From: Acidipropionibacterium sp.
Lineage (GTDB): Bacteria > Actinomycetota > Actinomycetes > Propionibacteriales > Propionibacteriaceae
Direction of reading: 5' to 3'
Assembly (NCBI GenBank): GCA_022647765.1
Contig: JALCLH010000005.1
Coordinates: forward strand, 1 to 64,000
DNA: 64,000 bases
A model generated the notes under the pieces. It did no database searches and was not told the origin of the DNA. It saw only the letters and a program-made list of their open reading frames with translations. Position numbers and translations under genes: made by a program. This document shows, piece after piece, positions 26,547 through 35,989 of this stretch (position 1 is its first letter; the number at the start of each line of letters is the position of its first letter).

Positions 26547-27629
26547 TTAGCCGCGTTCACCGGTGTCGACCGCCGGCGCGATGGCCCGGCGGTCCGGCCG
26601 GCCGGACCGTCCGGCGAGGAAGGCCCGGTAGTCGGCGTCACCGGCCTCCAGCACCCGCAGCACATTGCCGTGGGCGGCGGCCTCCAGGTCGGCGTCCGAC
26701 CAGCCGCGCCGCGAGAGCTCGGCGAGCAGATCCTGATAGTGCGAGACGTCGTCCAGTCCGGTCGGCATGGATCCGGTGCCGTCGTAGTCGGCGCCGATCC
26801 CCACGGCGGCGACGCCGGCCACCTCGCGGACGTGGTCCATGTGGTCGGCCACCTCGGAGACGCCGACCGCCGGCGGCCGGCCGACCTCCCCGGCGTCCAC
26901 CCAGTCGTGGCGGGCCTGGGAGACGAAGGAGGGCACGAAGGCGACCATCACCACCCCGCCGCCGGCCCCGATCCGGGAGATGACGTCGTCGGGGACATTG
27001 CGCGGGTGGTCGCACAGCGCCGCGGTGGCCGAGTGGGAGACCATCACCGGCCGGGTGCTGGCGTCCAGCGCGTCGCGCATGGTGGACGGAGCCACATGGG
27101 CCAGGTCGACCATCATCCCGATCCGATTCATCTCGGCGACGACGTCGAGGCCGAAGCCGCTCAGCCCGGCGTGACGCGGCTCGTCGGTGGCCGAGTCGGC
27201 CCAGTCGGTGGTCACCGACCAGGTGAGCGTCATGTACCGGGCCCCCAGCCGCGCGTACTGGCGCAGCACCGCCGCCGAGCCGTTGATCTGGGCGCCCCCC
27301 TCCACCCCGATGAGGGACGCGATCCGGCCCTGCGCCGCGATCCGCCGGGCATCGGCGGCGGTGGCCGCCAGTTCCAGGCGGTCCGGGAAGGCCGCCACCA
27401 GACGGTGCACGAAGTCGATCTGCTCGAGGGTCGCGGTCACCTGCTCGGCGCCGGTGAGCACCGGGTCGACCCACACCGACCAGAACTGACCCTGCACCCC
27501 TCCGGCGACCAGCCGGGGCAGGTCGGTGTGCAGCCCGGGCACATTCCCGTCCAGGCCGTCGACCCGGTATCCGCGCTTCTGCCGACAGGCCCAGGCCAGG
27601 TCGTTGTGGCCGTCGATGACGCCGATCAC
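26547..27629 (-). CDS. membrane-dipeptidase family zinc dipeptidase (M19)
   Basis: 360 residues. The first metal ligand motif is DGHNDL (His-x-Asp), with the bridging Glu in GVEGG and His ligands in DLAHVAPS and VSHSA. Late GIGADYDGT is typical of M19. The family cleaves dipeptides, including ones with C-terminal D-residues. There is no signal peptide. It lies between the aminotransferase and amidotransferase genes of the same operon, 5 bp after the former, which suggests intracellular use of imported peptides. Confidence 0.9.
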   Translation of the reverse strand: MIGVIDGHNDLAWACRQKRGYRVDGLDGNVPGLHTDLPRLVAGGVQGQFWSVWVDPVLTGAEQVTATLEQIDFVHRLVAAFPDRLELAATAADARRIAAQGRIASLIGVEGGAQINGSAAVLRQYARLGARYMTLTWSVTTDWADSATDEPRHAGLSGFGLDVVAEMNRIGMMVDLAHVAPSTMRDALDASTRPVMVSHSATAALCDHPRNVPDDVISRIGAGGGVVMVAFVPSFVSQARHDWVDAGEVGRPPAVGVSEVADHMDHVREVAGVAAVGIGADYDGTGSMPTGLDDVSHYQDLLAELSRRGWSDADLEAAAHGNVLRVLEAGDADYRAFLAGRSGRPDRRAIAPAVDTGERG

Positions 27630-27633
27630 CGGT

Positions 27634-28506
27634 TCAGGCCCGGCGCTTGTCGAGATCGCCGTTGATCTGCTCGGTGACCTCGTGGTCGACGGGCACCGGC
27701 GTGCCGTCCAGGCTGCGGATCGGCGCCGCCCCCCGGGTGCTGGAGCACAGCCACAGGGCCTCGGCCGAGGCCAGGTCGTCGACCTTGAGGGTGTCGACCC
27801 GGGTGGTCAGCCCTCGGGCCTCCAGGGCGACGAAGGCGTCTCCCTGGGTGGTGCCCTTGAGGATGCCCAGGCTCGGCGGCGGGGTGATGTAGACGCCGTC
27901 GATCCGGGCGATCAGGGAGGCGCTGGGGCCCTCCAGCAGGTAGCCGTCGGTGCTGGTGAAGATGACGTCCTCGGCACCGCGCCGCTCGGCCTCGCGCAGC
28001 GCCGCCTTGTTGACCGCGTAGGAGAGGGTCTTGGCCCCCTGCAACAGCCACGGCGAGGTCTCGGCGACGTCGTGGCGGTAGCCGCGGTCCAGCAGGACGA
28101 CGTCCAGGCCGTCGCGGCGGACCTCGGTGGCGTCGTGGGCGGGGAAGCCGAGGGCCCACCCGGTCGGCGCGGTGATGTTGTCCTCGATGCCGCGGGTCAT
28201 GCAGAACTTGACCGCGGTGGTCCCCTCGGCGTCGGCCATCTGCCGGGCGGTGTCCTGCACCACCCGGCGCCACAGGTCGAGGTTCGGCGCGGGCAGGTCG
28301 AGCATCGCCGCCGAGTGCGCGAACCGGGCCAGGTGGGCCTCCAGGGCCAGCGGGACGCCGTGCAGCACCTCGGCGGTCTCGAAGATCCCGTCGCCGCGGG
28401 TGATGCCGAGATCGTCGACGCGGATCAGCAGGTCGTCCGGCTCGTGCCGGGTGAAGGAGCCCTCCGGGGTGGAGAGGTCGAGCAGATTGAGGATCAATGG
28501 CGTCAT
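27634..28506 (-). CDS. class IV PLP aminotransferase / aminodeoxychorismate lyase-like
   Basis: 290 residues from the ATG at 28506. The PLP lysine is in GAKTLSYAVNKAALREA and the phosphate-binding region is GYLLEGPSASLI with GILKGTTQG. The N-terminus DLGITRGDGIFET is the signature of fold-type IV, shared by branched-chain aminotransferases, D-amino acid aminotransferase and PabC. With peptidases around it, D-alanine or D-glutamate transamination is plausible but unproven. It is the first gene of the divergent operon. Confidence 0.85.
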   Translation of the reverse strand: MTPLILNLLDLSTPEGSFTRHEPDDLLIRVDDLGITRGDGIFETAEVLHGVPLALEAHLARFAHSAAMLDLPAPNLDLWRRVVQDTARQMADAEGTTAVKFCMTRGIEDNITAPTGWALGFPAHDATEVRRDGLDVVLLDRGYRHDVAETSPWLLQGAKTLSYAVNKAALREAERRGAEDVIFTSTDGYLLEGPSASLIARIDGVYITPPPSLGILKGTTQGDAFVALEARGLTTRVDTLKVDDLASAEALWLCSSTRGAAPIRSLDGTPVPVDHEVTEQINGDLDKRRA

Positions 28507-28876
28507 GGTGTGCCCGTTCGTCTGGTAGGGGTGAGCGCAGGGGAGGGGTGCGCAGAAGATCTGGTCGAGATAACCAGGAGGACCCATCAGCGATGATAGA
28601 GCCTCGGCGGGCCGGGACGCCCGGTGCGCGGTACCGCCCGAGGAGGGCCGGTGGTCGATGCGCGACATCTCCCAACCCGCCTGAATCGGAAAAATTCCGT
28701 TGACATGACATCAAGACAGGATCAGTTACGACACGCGAGGTGGAAACACCGTGTCTCAGTTGTGTAAAAATCTCGTGATGATCCGCAGGTCCGGCCTCCG
28801 CAGGTGATGGGATGCGGTCAGATGACAGTCGTGACGAGGCCCGCAGGGGCCTCGCAATCGGACGAAGGATGACCAG
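28507..28876. promoter_or_regulatory. divergent control region of the peptide locus
   Basis: 370 bp between the aminotransferase start (minus) and the binding-protein start (plus). TTGACA at 28700-28705 is a strong -35 for the plus operon, with only a weak -10 17 bp on (CAGTTA). The AT-rich stretch 28686-28770 is the likely site for the Lrp/AsnC regulator encoded downstream. No gene is seen. Confidence 0.45.
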
Positions 28877-30727
28877 ATGCGTAACAGATCACGCACGATC
28901 AGGAGAGTGTCGGCGTCGCTGGTGGCGGGCGCCCTGCTCGCCGCCGGCTCGATCGGGGGCGCCGGGGCGGCGAATGCGGCTCCCAGCAACGACGTCGCCG
29001 ACGGATCCCCCTCGCCGGCCGCATCTGCCAGTCCCAGCGTGCTGAGGATCGCGACCGCCGGCTTCGTCGACAGCTTCAACCCCTTCACCTCGATCTACCT
29101 GCTGCCGACCAACTCGATCCGCTACATGTACGAGAACCTGGTCGCCAACGACGAGCAGGACGGCTCCCCGACGAAGGGGCTGGCCGATTCCTGGAAGACC
29201 AGCAATGGCGGCAAGACATGGACCTTCACCATGCAGGACGGCCTGAAATGGTCCGACGGCCAGCCGATCACCTCGGCCGATGTGAAGTACACCTATGACC
29301 AGATGATGACAGTCCCCGATCTGGGAGTCGCCAACGGCAACCTGGTGAGCAACTTCGCCAGCGTCGAGGCCCCCGACGCCAAGACCGTCGTGATCAACCT
29401 CAAGGCTCCCCAGGCCCCCAACCCGGGCGTCGAGATCCCGATCGTCCCGGAGCACATCTGGTCAAAGATCAAGGATCCCGCGAAGTACCCGAACGAGTCG
29501 AACACGGTGGGCTCCGGGCCCTTCCAGCTGGTGAGCTACAAGGCCAACCAGAGCATCGTCTTCAAGTCGAACCCCGATTACTGGCGCGGCGCCCCGAAGA
29601 TCTCCGGGCTCCAGTACGTCTACTACACGAACTCCGACGCCCAGGTGCAGGCCCTGCGCTCCGGCGACGTCGACTTCGTCACCGGGCTGACCTCGACCCA
29701 GTTCAACGCCCTCAAGGGCGCCCCCGGCGTCACCACCCATTCCGGGGTCGGACGCCGGTACACCTCGATCAGCATCAACAGCGGGATGGAGACCGCCGAC
29801 GGCAAGCCCTTCGGCACCGGGGCCGCCGCCCTCAAGGACATCAAGGTGCGCCAGGCGCTGCGCCAGGCCATCGACAACAAGACTCTGCTCGCCAAGGTGC
29901 TCAACGGCCAGGGCACCGAGGCCACCAGCTTCATCCCCTCCTCCTTCCCGAAGTGGAGCCTGCCCGCCGACAACCCGGCGATCATCAAGTACGACCCGGC
30001 GGCCGCCGAGAAGACCCTGGACGCCGACGGCTGGAAGGTCGGTCCGGACGGCATCCGGGTCAAGAACGGCCAGAAGCTGAGCCTGCGGCTGCTCGTCGAC
30101 TCCAGCTCGCCCACCGAGCAGACCACCGCCGACTACCTCAAGCCGTGGCTGACGAAGGTCGGCATCGACCTGAAGGTCCAGTCCAGCGACTCCGACACGA
30201 TCTCCGACAAGAGCACCAAGGGCGACTACGACATGTACTTCTCGGGGTGGAGCATCAACCCCGACCCGGACTACCAGCTCGGCATCAACACCTGCGCCTC
30301 CCGGCCGACCCGCACCGACGGCACCGGCGGCACCACCCAGGACGGCTACTGCAACCCGGCCTTCGACAAGATGTACGCCGAGCAGCGCTCCGCCCTCGAT
30401 GAGACGGCCCGCCGCGCGATCGTCCAGAAGATGCTGGCCCTCAACTACACCGACACCGCGCAGATCGCGATCTGGTACGGCAACTCGCTGGAGGCCTACC
30501 GCTCCGACCGGTTCACCGATTTCGCCCTGCAGCCCAGCAAGGACGGCATCATCGCCAACCAGGCCGGCGCCTGGGGCTACCTCAGGACCGCTCCGGTGGC
30601 GGGTTCGGCCGAGACCTCGAACTCTCACACCGGACTGATCGTCGGCGGAATCGTGGTCGCCGTGCTGGTGATCGCCGGCATCATCTGGGTGGTGGTGAGG
30701 CGCCGCCACGCCGACGAGACCGAGTGA
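28877..30727 (+). CDS. peptide ABC-transporter substrate-binding protein (SBP family 5)
   Basis: 616 residues. A Sec signal peptide ends at about residue 35 (AGAANAAP), then a Ser/Pro linker and the family-5 body (LADSWKTSNGGKTWTFTMQDGLKWSDG). The C-terminus carries a transmembrane helix (LIVGGIVVAVLVIAGIIWVVV) and a basic tail, so it is anchored by this helix rather than as a lipoprotein, as in many actinobacterial SBPs. It captures oligo- or dipeptides outside the cell for the permeases downstream. A hairpin 9 bp after the stop separates it from them. Confidence 0.92.
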   Translation: MRNRSRTIRRVSASLVAGALLAAGSIGGAGAANAAPSNDVADGSPSPAASASPSVLRIATAGFVDSFNPFTSIYLLPTNSIRYMYENLVANDEQDGSPTKGLADSWKTSNGGKTWTFTMQDGLKWSDGQPITSADVKYTYDQMMTVPDLGVANGNLVSNFASVEAPDAKTVVINLKAPQAPNPGVEIPIVPEHIWSKIKDPAKYPNESNTVGSGPFQLVSYKANQSIVFKSNPDYWRGAPKISGLQYVYYTNSDAQVQALRSGDVDFVTGLTSTQFNALKGAPGVTTHSGVGRRYTSISINSGMETADGKPFGTGAAALKDIKVRQALRQAIDNKTLLAKVLNGQGTEATSFIPSSFPKWSLPADNPAIIKYDPAAAEKTLDADGWKVGPDGIRVKNGQKLSLRLLVDSSSPTEQTTADYLKPWLTKVGIDLKVQSSDSDTISDKSTKGDYDMYFSGWSINPDPDYQLGINTCASRPTRTDGTGGTTQDGYCNPAFDKMYAEQRSALDETARRAIVQKMLALNYTDTAQIAIWYGNSLEAYRSDRFTDFALQPSKDGIIANQAGAWGYLRTAPVAGSAETSNSHTGLIVGGIVVAVLVIAGIIWVVVRRRHADETE

Positions 30728-30735
30728 TCGAGGGG

Positions 30736-30769
30736 CTGGGGGGAGCCGGCCGAGGCCGGCTCCCCCCAG
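30736..30769 (+). terminator. hairpin after the binding protein (attenuator or mRNA-stabilising)
   Basis: Perfect 16-bp arms CTGGGGGGAGCCGGCC / GGCCGGCTCCCCCCAG around GA. It lies between the substrate-binding gene and the permease genes of the same operon. Such stems usually raise the level of the binding protein relative to the permeases. No T-run follows. Confidence 0.8.
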
Positions 30770-30872
30770 TCCTCAACGACTCGGTCCTGAACGACTCAGC
30801 CCTGACCGGCTCGGCCCCGGTCGCAGCTTCATCCCGGCCACATCCCATCTGCGACATCTCGAAGGAGTCGCC

Positions 30873-31904
30873 ATGTCCACTGCCGTCGCGTCCGCGGTCG
30901 CCGCGGAGGAGACCGACGAGCCGCCGCGCGGCGTCCCCGCGATCAGGTACTTCCTGTCCAAGCTCGGCGGCGCCGCGATCTCGATGGTGATGGTGATCCT
31001 GCTCGGTTTCTTCGCCTTCAAGCTGCTGCCCGGGGATCCGGTGGCCCTGATGGCCAAGGAGCGCCCGATGAGCGCCGCCCAGATGGATCAGCTGCGCGCC
31101 CAGCTGGGGCTGAACAAGCCGATGATCGTGCAGTTCTGGGACTACCTGGGCAACGTCTTCACCCTCAACTTCGGCGACTCCTACGTCTACAAGCAGTCGG
31201 TGGCCAGTCTCATCGGGGAGTACTTCTGGAACACCATCCTGCTCACCGGCACCTCGGCGGTGATCGCCATCGCGCTGGGCCTGTGGCTCGGCCAGCGCGC
31301 GGCCTGGAAGCACGGCTCCTGGTTCGACCGGATCACCACCGGCACCGCCCTGGTGTTCTGGTCGGTGCCCACCTTCTGGCTCGCCCTGCTGCTGCTGATG
31401 ATCTTCGGCGGCTCCCTGCACTGGTTCCCGACCGGCGGCATGATGAGTCCGAATCCACCCCCCGATGCGCTCGGGAAGGTGCTCGACGTCGCCTCGCACA
31501 TGGTGCTGCCGGTGATCACGATGGTCGCCGTGGTCTACGCCCAGTACCTGATGGTGATGCGCGCCTCCCTCATCGAGGAGATGGGGGAGGACTATCTCAC
31601 CACCGCCCGCGCCAAGGGGCTGCGCGAGGACAAGGTGAGAACCGGCCACGCCGTCCCGAATGCGCTGCTGCCCACGGTCACCCTGGTGTTCATGCACATC
31701 GGCGGGCTGATCGCCGGGGCGGTGACGATCGAGACGGTGTTCTCCTGGCCGGGGCTCGGCAAGCTCACCTATGAGGCGATCAGCGGCCCCGACCTGCCGC
31801 TGCTCCAAGGCACCTTCGTGGTCTTCTCGGCGATCATCATCGTGACGAATCTGCTCGCCGACCTCGTCTATCGTCTCCTCGATCCGAGAGTGAGGGCGGC
31901 ATGA
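30873..31904 (+). CDS. peptide ABC transporter permease (DppB-like)
   Basis: 343 residues. Six hydrophobic helices, the first at AAISMVMVILLGFFAFKLLP. The DppB/OppB periplasmic loop has LPGDPVALMA and the cytoplasmic EAA loop is DYLTTARAKGL. AAGGAG precedes the ATG. It forms the channel with the next permease; the 4-bp overlap with it shows coupling. Confidence 0.92.
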   Translation: MSTAVASAVAAEETDEPPRGVPAIRYFLSKLGGAAISMVMVILLGFFAFKLLPGDPVALMAKERPMSAAQMDQLRAQLGLNKPMIVQFWDYLGNVFTLNFGDSYVYKQSVASLIGEYFWNTILLTGTSAVIAIALGLWLGQRAAWKHGSWFDRITTGTALVFWSVPTFWLALLLLMIFGGSLHWFPTGGMMSPNPPPDALGKVLDVASHMVLPVITMVAVVYAQYLMVMRASLIEEMGEDYLTTARAKGLREDKVRTGHAVPNALLPTVTLVFMHIGGLIAGAVTIETVFSWPGLGKLTYEAISGPDLPLLQGTFVVFSAIIIVTNLLADLVYRLLDPRVRAA

Positions 31905-32827
31905 CCACGACCGCATCGGCACCCGTCGCCCATCCCGGGTCGGCCCGGGCGATGGCCTGGAGACGCCGCAGGGCCGCCGCCGGCCAGTTCTGGAGCGACT
32001 TCCGCCGGTACCCGGCGGGGATGACCGGCCTGGTCGTGCTGGCCGTCATCATCATCCTGGCCCTGCTGGCCCCGGTGCTCGCCCCGTCCCGGATGCTCGA
32101 CGTCACCCAACTGCTCGACAGCCCCCGGTACGCCCCGCCCTCGCTCGCCCATCCCTTCGGCACCGACGACCAGGGCCGCGAACTGTGGGTCCGGATGCTG
32201 TGGGGATCGCGGGTCTCGCTGGTCGTCGGCTTCGCGGCCACCGCGATGTCGATGATCATCGGCACCATCATCGGGATCGCCGCCGGCCACTTCACCGGCT
32301 GGGTCGGCGGCCTGCTGATGCGCATCGTCGACTTCTTCCTGGTGCTGCCCTCGCTGATCCTGGCGATCGTGCTGTCCTCGGTGCTGTCGCGCGGGGTGAT
32401 GACCATCGTCATCGCGATCGGCCTCACCTCGTGGGCCGGCACGGCCCGGGTGGTCCGCTCCCAGACCCTGTCGGTGGAGTCCCGGGACTACGTCGAACGG
32501 GCCCGGGTGCTGGGCGCCGGCCACTGGCACATCATCGTCAAGCATCTGCTGCCGGCGGTGATGCCGCTGGTGCTGGCGAACACCACCCTCACCGTCGGAT
32601 CTGCGATCATCGCGGAGTCGACGCTGTCCTTCCTGGGGCTGGGAGATCCCTCCAAACAGTCCTGGGGCACCATCCTGAAGAACTCGATGGATCTGTCGGC
32701 CGCCACCAGCGGGTACTGGTGGTACGTGCTCATCCCCGGCCTGGCGATCCTGCTGGTCGTGCTGGCCTTCACCCTGGTCGGCCGGGTCGTGGAGACCATC
32801 GTCAACCCAACCCTGAGGAATCGGTGA
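31901..32827 (+). CDS. peptide ABC transporter permease (DppC-like)
   Basis: 308 residues. The N-terminal TM has LVVLAVIIILALLAPVLAP, then the DppC signature HPFGTDDQGRELWVRMLWG. The EAA motif is DYVERARVLGAG. It overlaps the previous permease by 4 bp and lies 3 bp before the ATPase gene. Confidence 0.92.
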   Translation: MTTTASAPVAHPGSARAMAWRRRRAAAGQFWSDFRRYPAGMTGLVVLAVIIILALLAPVLAPSRMLDVTQLLDSPRYAPPSLAHPFGTDDQGRELWVRMLWGSRVSLVVGFAATAMSMIIGTIIGIAAGHFTGWVGGLLMRIVDFFLVLPSLILAIVLSSVLSRGVMTIVIAIGLTSWAGTARVVRSQTLSVESRDYVERARVLGAGHWHIIVKHLLPAVMPLVLANTTLTVGSAIIAESTLSFLGLGDPSKQSWGTILKNSMDLSAATSGYWWYVLIPGLAILLVVLAFTLVGRVVETIVNPTLRNR

Positions 32828-32830
32828 GCC

Positions 32831-34489
32831 ATGCCGGATCTCGTCTTCGACGACGTCTCGATCAGCTACCACACGTCCGGCCGGAACTCCCGCGGCGAGG
32901 TGGCGGCGGTCAAGCACGTCTCGCTCGAGCTGCCCTCGGGCGGCACCCTCGGAGTGGCCGGCGAGTCCGGCTCGGGCAAGTCCACCCTGGCGATGAGCGT
33001 GCTGCGGCTGCTGCCCAGGAATGCGACCCTCACCGGATCGGTGCGGATCGGCGACACCGACGTCTCCGAGCTCTCATTCGGGAGGCTGCGCGCGGTCCGC
33101 TGGGCCGAGGCCTCGATCGTCTTCCAGGGGGCGATGCACTCGCTCAACCCGGTGCACACCGTCGGACGCCAGATCCTGGAGGCCCTCGAACTGCACATCA
33201 CCGACCGGTGGCGCACCGAGAAGGCCCGCAAGGAGCGGGTCAAGGAGCTGATGGAGGTCGTCGACCTGCCGCCGGAGAAGGCCGACGCCTACCCGCACGA
33301 GCTGTCCGGGGGGCAGAAGCAGCGCATCATGATCGCGATGGCGCTGGCCTGCGAGCCCGACATCATCGTCGCGGACGAGCCCACCACCGCCCTGGACGTC
33401 ATCGTCCAGAAGCAGATCCTCGACATGATCAGCAGCCTGGTCCGCGACCGCGGCATCTCGCTGATGATGATCAGCCATGATCTGTCGGTGCTGGCCACCG
33501 CCTGCTCCCGGATCGCGGTGATGAAGGACGGCGAACTCGTCGAGACCGGCGAGGCCCATCAGATCTGCCTGGACCCGAGGCAGCCCTACACCCGGCAGCT
33601 GGCCTCGGCCTTCCCGGTGATCGGCGACCCGGCGTCGCGGATGAACCCGATCTCGCGCCGCGAGCGGCCCCCGCGCCCCCCTGTCGAGCAGAGGCACGCG
33701 ATGACCGACGAGGTGCTGCTGGAGGCCCACGGCCTCAATGTCACCTATCACTCCGGACGCCGGTCGGTGCATGCCGTCAGGGATGTCGACTTCACCGTGC
33801 ACAGCGGCGAGATCCTGGCCCTGGTCGGGCAGTCGGGATCCGGCAAGTCCACCCTGGCCCGCACGGTGCTCGGCCTCCAGGCCGCCGACGCCGGGTCGAC
33901 CATCCAGTTCCGCGGCAAGGACCTGCCCCACAAGGGCCGGCAGCTGCGCGCCTTCCGCGGCCAGGTCCAGATGGTGCTGCAGGATCCCTCGGCGGCGCTC
34001 AATCCGAAGCTCAGCGTCTACGAGTCGGTGGCCGAGGGGCTGCGCGTCCAGCACTTCGACGGCAATGAGGAGGATCGGGTCGCCGCCAGCCTCCAGGAGG
34101 CCGAGCTCATCCCGCCCGCGGAGTACATCGGCGCGATTCCCCAGGAGCTGTCCGGCGGCCAGCGGCAGAGAGTGGTGATCGCCGGGGCCCTGGCGATCCA
34201 CCCCGAGGTGCTGGTCGCCGATGAGCCGGTGGCCTCCCTGGACGCCTCGGTGCGCGGCGAGATCCTCGCCCTGCTGCTCTCGCTGCGGGAGAGGCTGGGG
34301 CTGAGCGCGCTGGTGATCACCCACGATCTCGGCCTGGCGTGGAATATCGCCGACACGGTGGCGGTGATGTACCAGGGCCGGATCGTGGAGCACGGGCCGA
34401 CCGAGGAGGTGCTGCTCAATCCGCAGCACGAGTACACCAGGACACTGCTGGCGGCGGCGCCGAGCATCCGCGACAAGGCGGTGGCATGA
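32831..34489 (+). CDS. peptide ABC transporter double ATPase (DppD-DppF fusion)
   Basis: 552 residues carrying two ABC domains. Domain 1 has Walker A GESGSGKST near residue 45, signature LSGGQKQR and Walker B IIVADEPTT. Domain 2 has Walker A GQSGSGKST, signature LSGGQRQR and Walker B VLVADEPVAS. A proline-rich linker joins them near residue 280. One gene supplies both nucleotide-binding domains. It overlaps the LD-carboxypeptidase gene by 4 bp. Confidence 0.93.
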   Translation: MPDLVFDDVSISYHTSGRNSRGEVAAVKHVSLELPSGGTLGVAGESGSGKSTLAMSVLRLLPRNATLTGSVRIGDTDVSELSFGRLRAVRWAEASIVFQGAMHSLNPVHTVGRQILEALELHITDRWRTEKARKERVKELMEVVDLPPEKADAYPHELSGGQKQRIMIAMALACEPDIIVADEPTTALDVIVQKQILDMISSLVRDRGISLMMISHDLSVLATACSRIAVMKDGELVETGEAHQICLDPRQPYTRQLASAFPVIGDPASRMNPISRRERPPRPPVEQRHAMTDEVLLEAHGLNVTYHSGRRSVHAVRDVDFTVHSGEILALVGQSGSGKSTLARTVLGLQAADAGSTIQFRGKDLPHKGRQLRAFRGQVQMVLQDPSAALNPKLSVYESVAEGLRVQHFDGNEEDRVAASLQEAELIPPAEYIGAIPQELSGGQRQRVVIAGALAIHPEVLVADEPVASLDASVRGEILALLLSLRERLGLSALVITHDLGLAWNIADTVAVMYQGRIVEHGPTEEVLLNPQHEYTRTLLAAAPSIRDKAVA

Positions 34490-35517
34490 CGCCGTCCATC
34501 CCCGACCCCACCGCCGAACCCGCCCCCGGCACCTGCGCCGCGGGGCTCGTCGACGGCCTCCGCGACTCCTACCTGGACACCGCACCGCTGAGCCCCGGCG
34601 ACGTGGTCGGGCTGGTCGGCCCGTCGGGGCCCAGCACCGAGCAGAGCGTCGAGCGGGCGGTCGGCTACCTGGAGGGGTGGGGGCTGCGAGTCCGGGTGGG
34701 CGCCCACATCCTGGCCCGCGACTCCCGTGCGGACTACCTCGCCGGCTCCGACGACCGGCGTCGGGCCGATCTGGTGGACGCCTGGACCGATCCGGAGGTC
34801 GACGCGGTGGTCTGCGTGCGCGGCGGCTACGGCGCCATGCGGCTGATCGACGGGATCGACTGGGACGCCATGGCCGCCTCCACAGCCCGCCGGGACGGGC
34901 GCCCCAAGCTGCTCACCGGCTCCAGCGACATCACCGCCCTGCACGAGGCCTTCCGGTTCCACCTGGGGGTGGCCGGCCTGTTCTGCCCGATGCCCGGCAA
35001 CGACGTCTTCCGGGACTCCGCGGCCATTCGCGCGGACGTCGCGCGGTGGCTGCTGGAGCCCTGGCGGGGACGCACCATCGCCGGGCCCGGGGCCGAGGTG
35101 CTGGTGCCGGGCAGCGCGGCCGGCGTGCTGCGCGGCGGGAACCTGTCCCTGCTGGCCGCCGGGATCGGCGCCCCGGAGGCCGGTGCCCGTGCTGGCGAAC
35201 GGCCCGGCGATCCGCCGGAGATCCTGTTGCTCGAGGATGTCGACGAGGAGCTCTACCGTCTGGACAACCTGATGATCCAGATGGCGCGCAGCGGACGACT
35301 GGGCTCTGCCGCCGCGGTACTGCTCGGGTCCTGGCATGACTGCGCCGAACCGGATCGGGTGCGCGCGCTGATGAGCGAGTACCTGTCCGGGTTGGGTGTG
35401 CCGGTGGCCTGGGAGCTGGGCTTCGGCCATGATCCGAACGCGCTGAGCGTCCCGCTCAATGTCGGCGTCGCGCTGGAGCTGCCGAGATCCGGCAGCCCCG
35501 AACTGAGGGTCGGGTGA
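34486..35517 (+). CDS. LD-carboxypeptidase family protein (S66, LdcA/MccF-like)
   Basis: 343 residues. The catalytic Ser is at about residue 147 in TGSSDITALHEA, Glu in LLLEDVDEE and His in GFGHDPN; all three S66 positions are present. LdcA trims the terminal D-Ala from murein tetrapeptides in the cytoplasm; MccF cleaves microcin C-like compounds. There is no signal peptide. Its position directly after a Dpp-type importer mirrors the Bacillus dpp-ykf locus for murein-peptide recycling (known there; inferred here). Confidence 0.9.
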   Translation: MTPSIPDPTAEPAPGTCAAGLVDGLRDSYLDTAPLSPGDVVGLVGPSGPSTEQSVERAVGYLEGWGLRVRVGAHILARDSRADYLAGSDDRRRADLVDAWTDPEVDAVVCVRGGYGAMRLIDGIDWDAMAASTARRDGRPKLLTGSSDITALHEAFRFHLGVAGLFCPMPGNDVFRDSAAIRADVARWLLEPWRGRTIAGPGAEVLVPGSAAGVLRGGNLSLLAAGIGAPEAGARAGERPGDPPEILLLEDVDEELYRLDNLMIQMARSGRLGSAAAVLLGSWHDCAEPDRVRALMSEYLSGLGVPVAWELGFGHDPNALSVPLNVGVALELPRSGSPELRVG

Positions 35518-35521
35518 CCCG

Positions 35522-35989
35522 ATGCCCCGCGGTGACGGGCTGGACGGCCAGGACCGTCGGCTGCTGGCGGCGCTGGCCGCCGACGGCCGCGCCAAGCTGT
35601 CGGCGCTGGCCGAGATGACCGGCCTGTCGGTGTCCACCGTGCAGACCCGGGTGCGCCGGCTCGAGGAGATCGGCGCGATCACCGGCTACCGGGCGGTGGT
35701 CGCCCCATCCACCCTGGGCTGCCCGCTGGCCGCCTTCGTGGAGGTCTACGCGGATCCCGGGATGGACGACGCCGTGCCGGCGGAACTGGAGGCCATTCCC
35801 CAGGTGCAGGCCTGCTGGACGGTCGCCGGGGACGCCACCCATCTGATGCTGGTGAGGGTCCGCGATGCGGCGGAACTGGACCGGGTGCTCACCCGGATAC
35901 GCTCGGCGGTGCACACCCGCACTCGCACCACCATGGTGCTGCGCTCCCACTTCGATCGTGTCGTGGCGCCGGATCCGGAGGTTCCCTGA
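35522..35989 (+). CDS. Lrp/AsnC-family regulator
   Basis: 155 residues. N-terminal winged helix (LDGQDRRLLAALAADGRAKLS..TGLSVSTVQTRVRRLEE), then a RAM ligand domain (FVEVYADPGMDDAV, CWTVAGDATHLMLVRV). Lrp/AsnC proteins sense amino acids and control transport and catabolism genes. It is encoded inside the operon, so it is a likely local regulator of the divergent promoter region at 28507-28876. Confidence 0.9.
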   Translation: MPRGDGLDGQDRRLLAALAADGRAKLSALAEMTGLSVSTVQTRVRRLEEIGAITGYRAVVAPSTLGCPLAAFVEVYADPGMDDAVPAELEAIPQVQACWTVAGDATHLMLVRVRDAAELDRVLTRIRSAVHTRTRTTMVLRSHFDRVVAPDPEVP

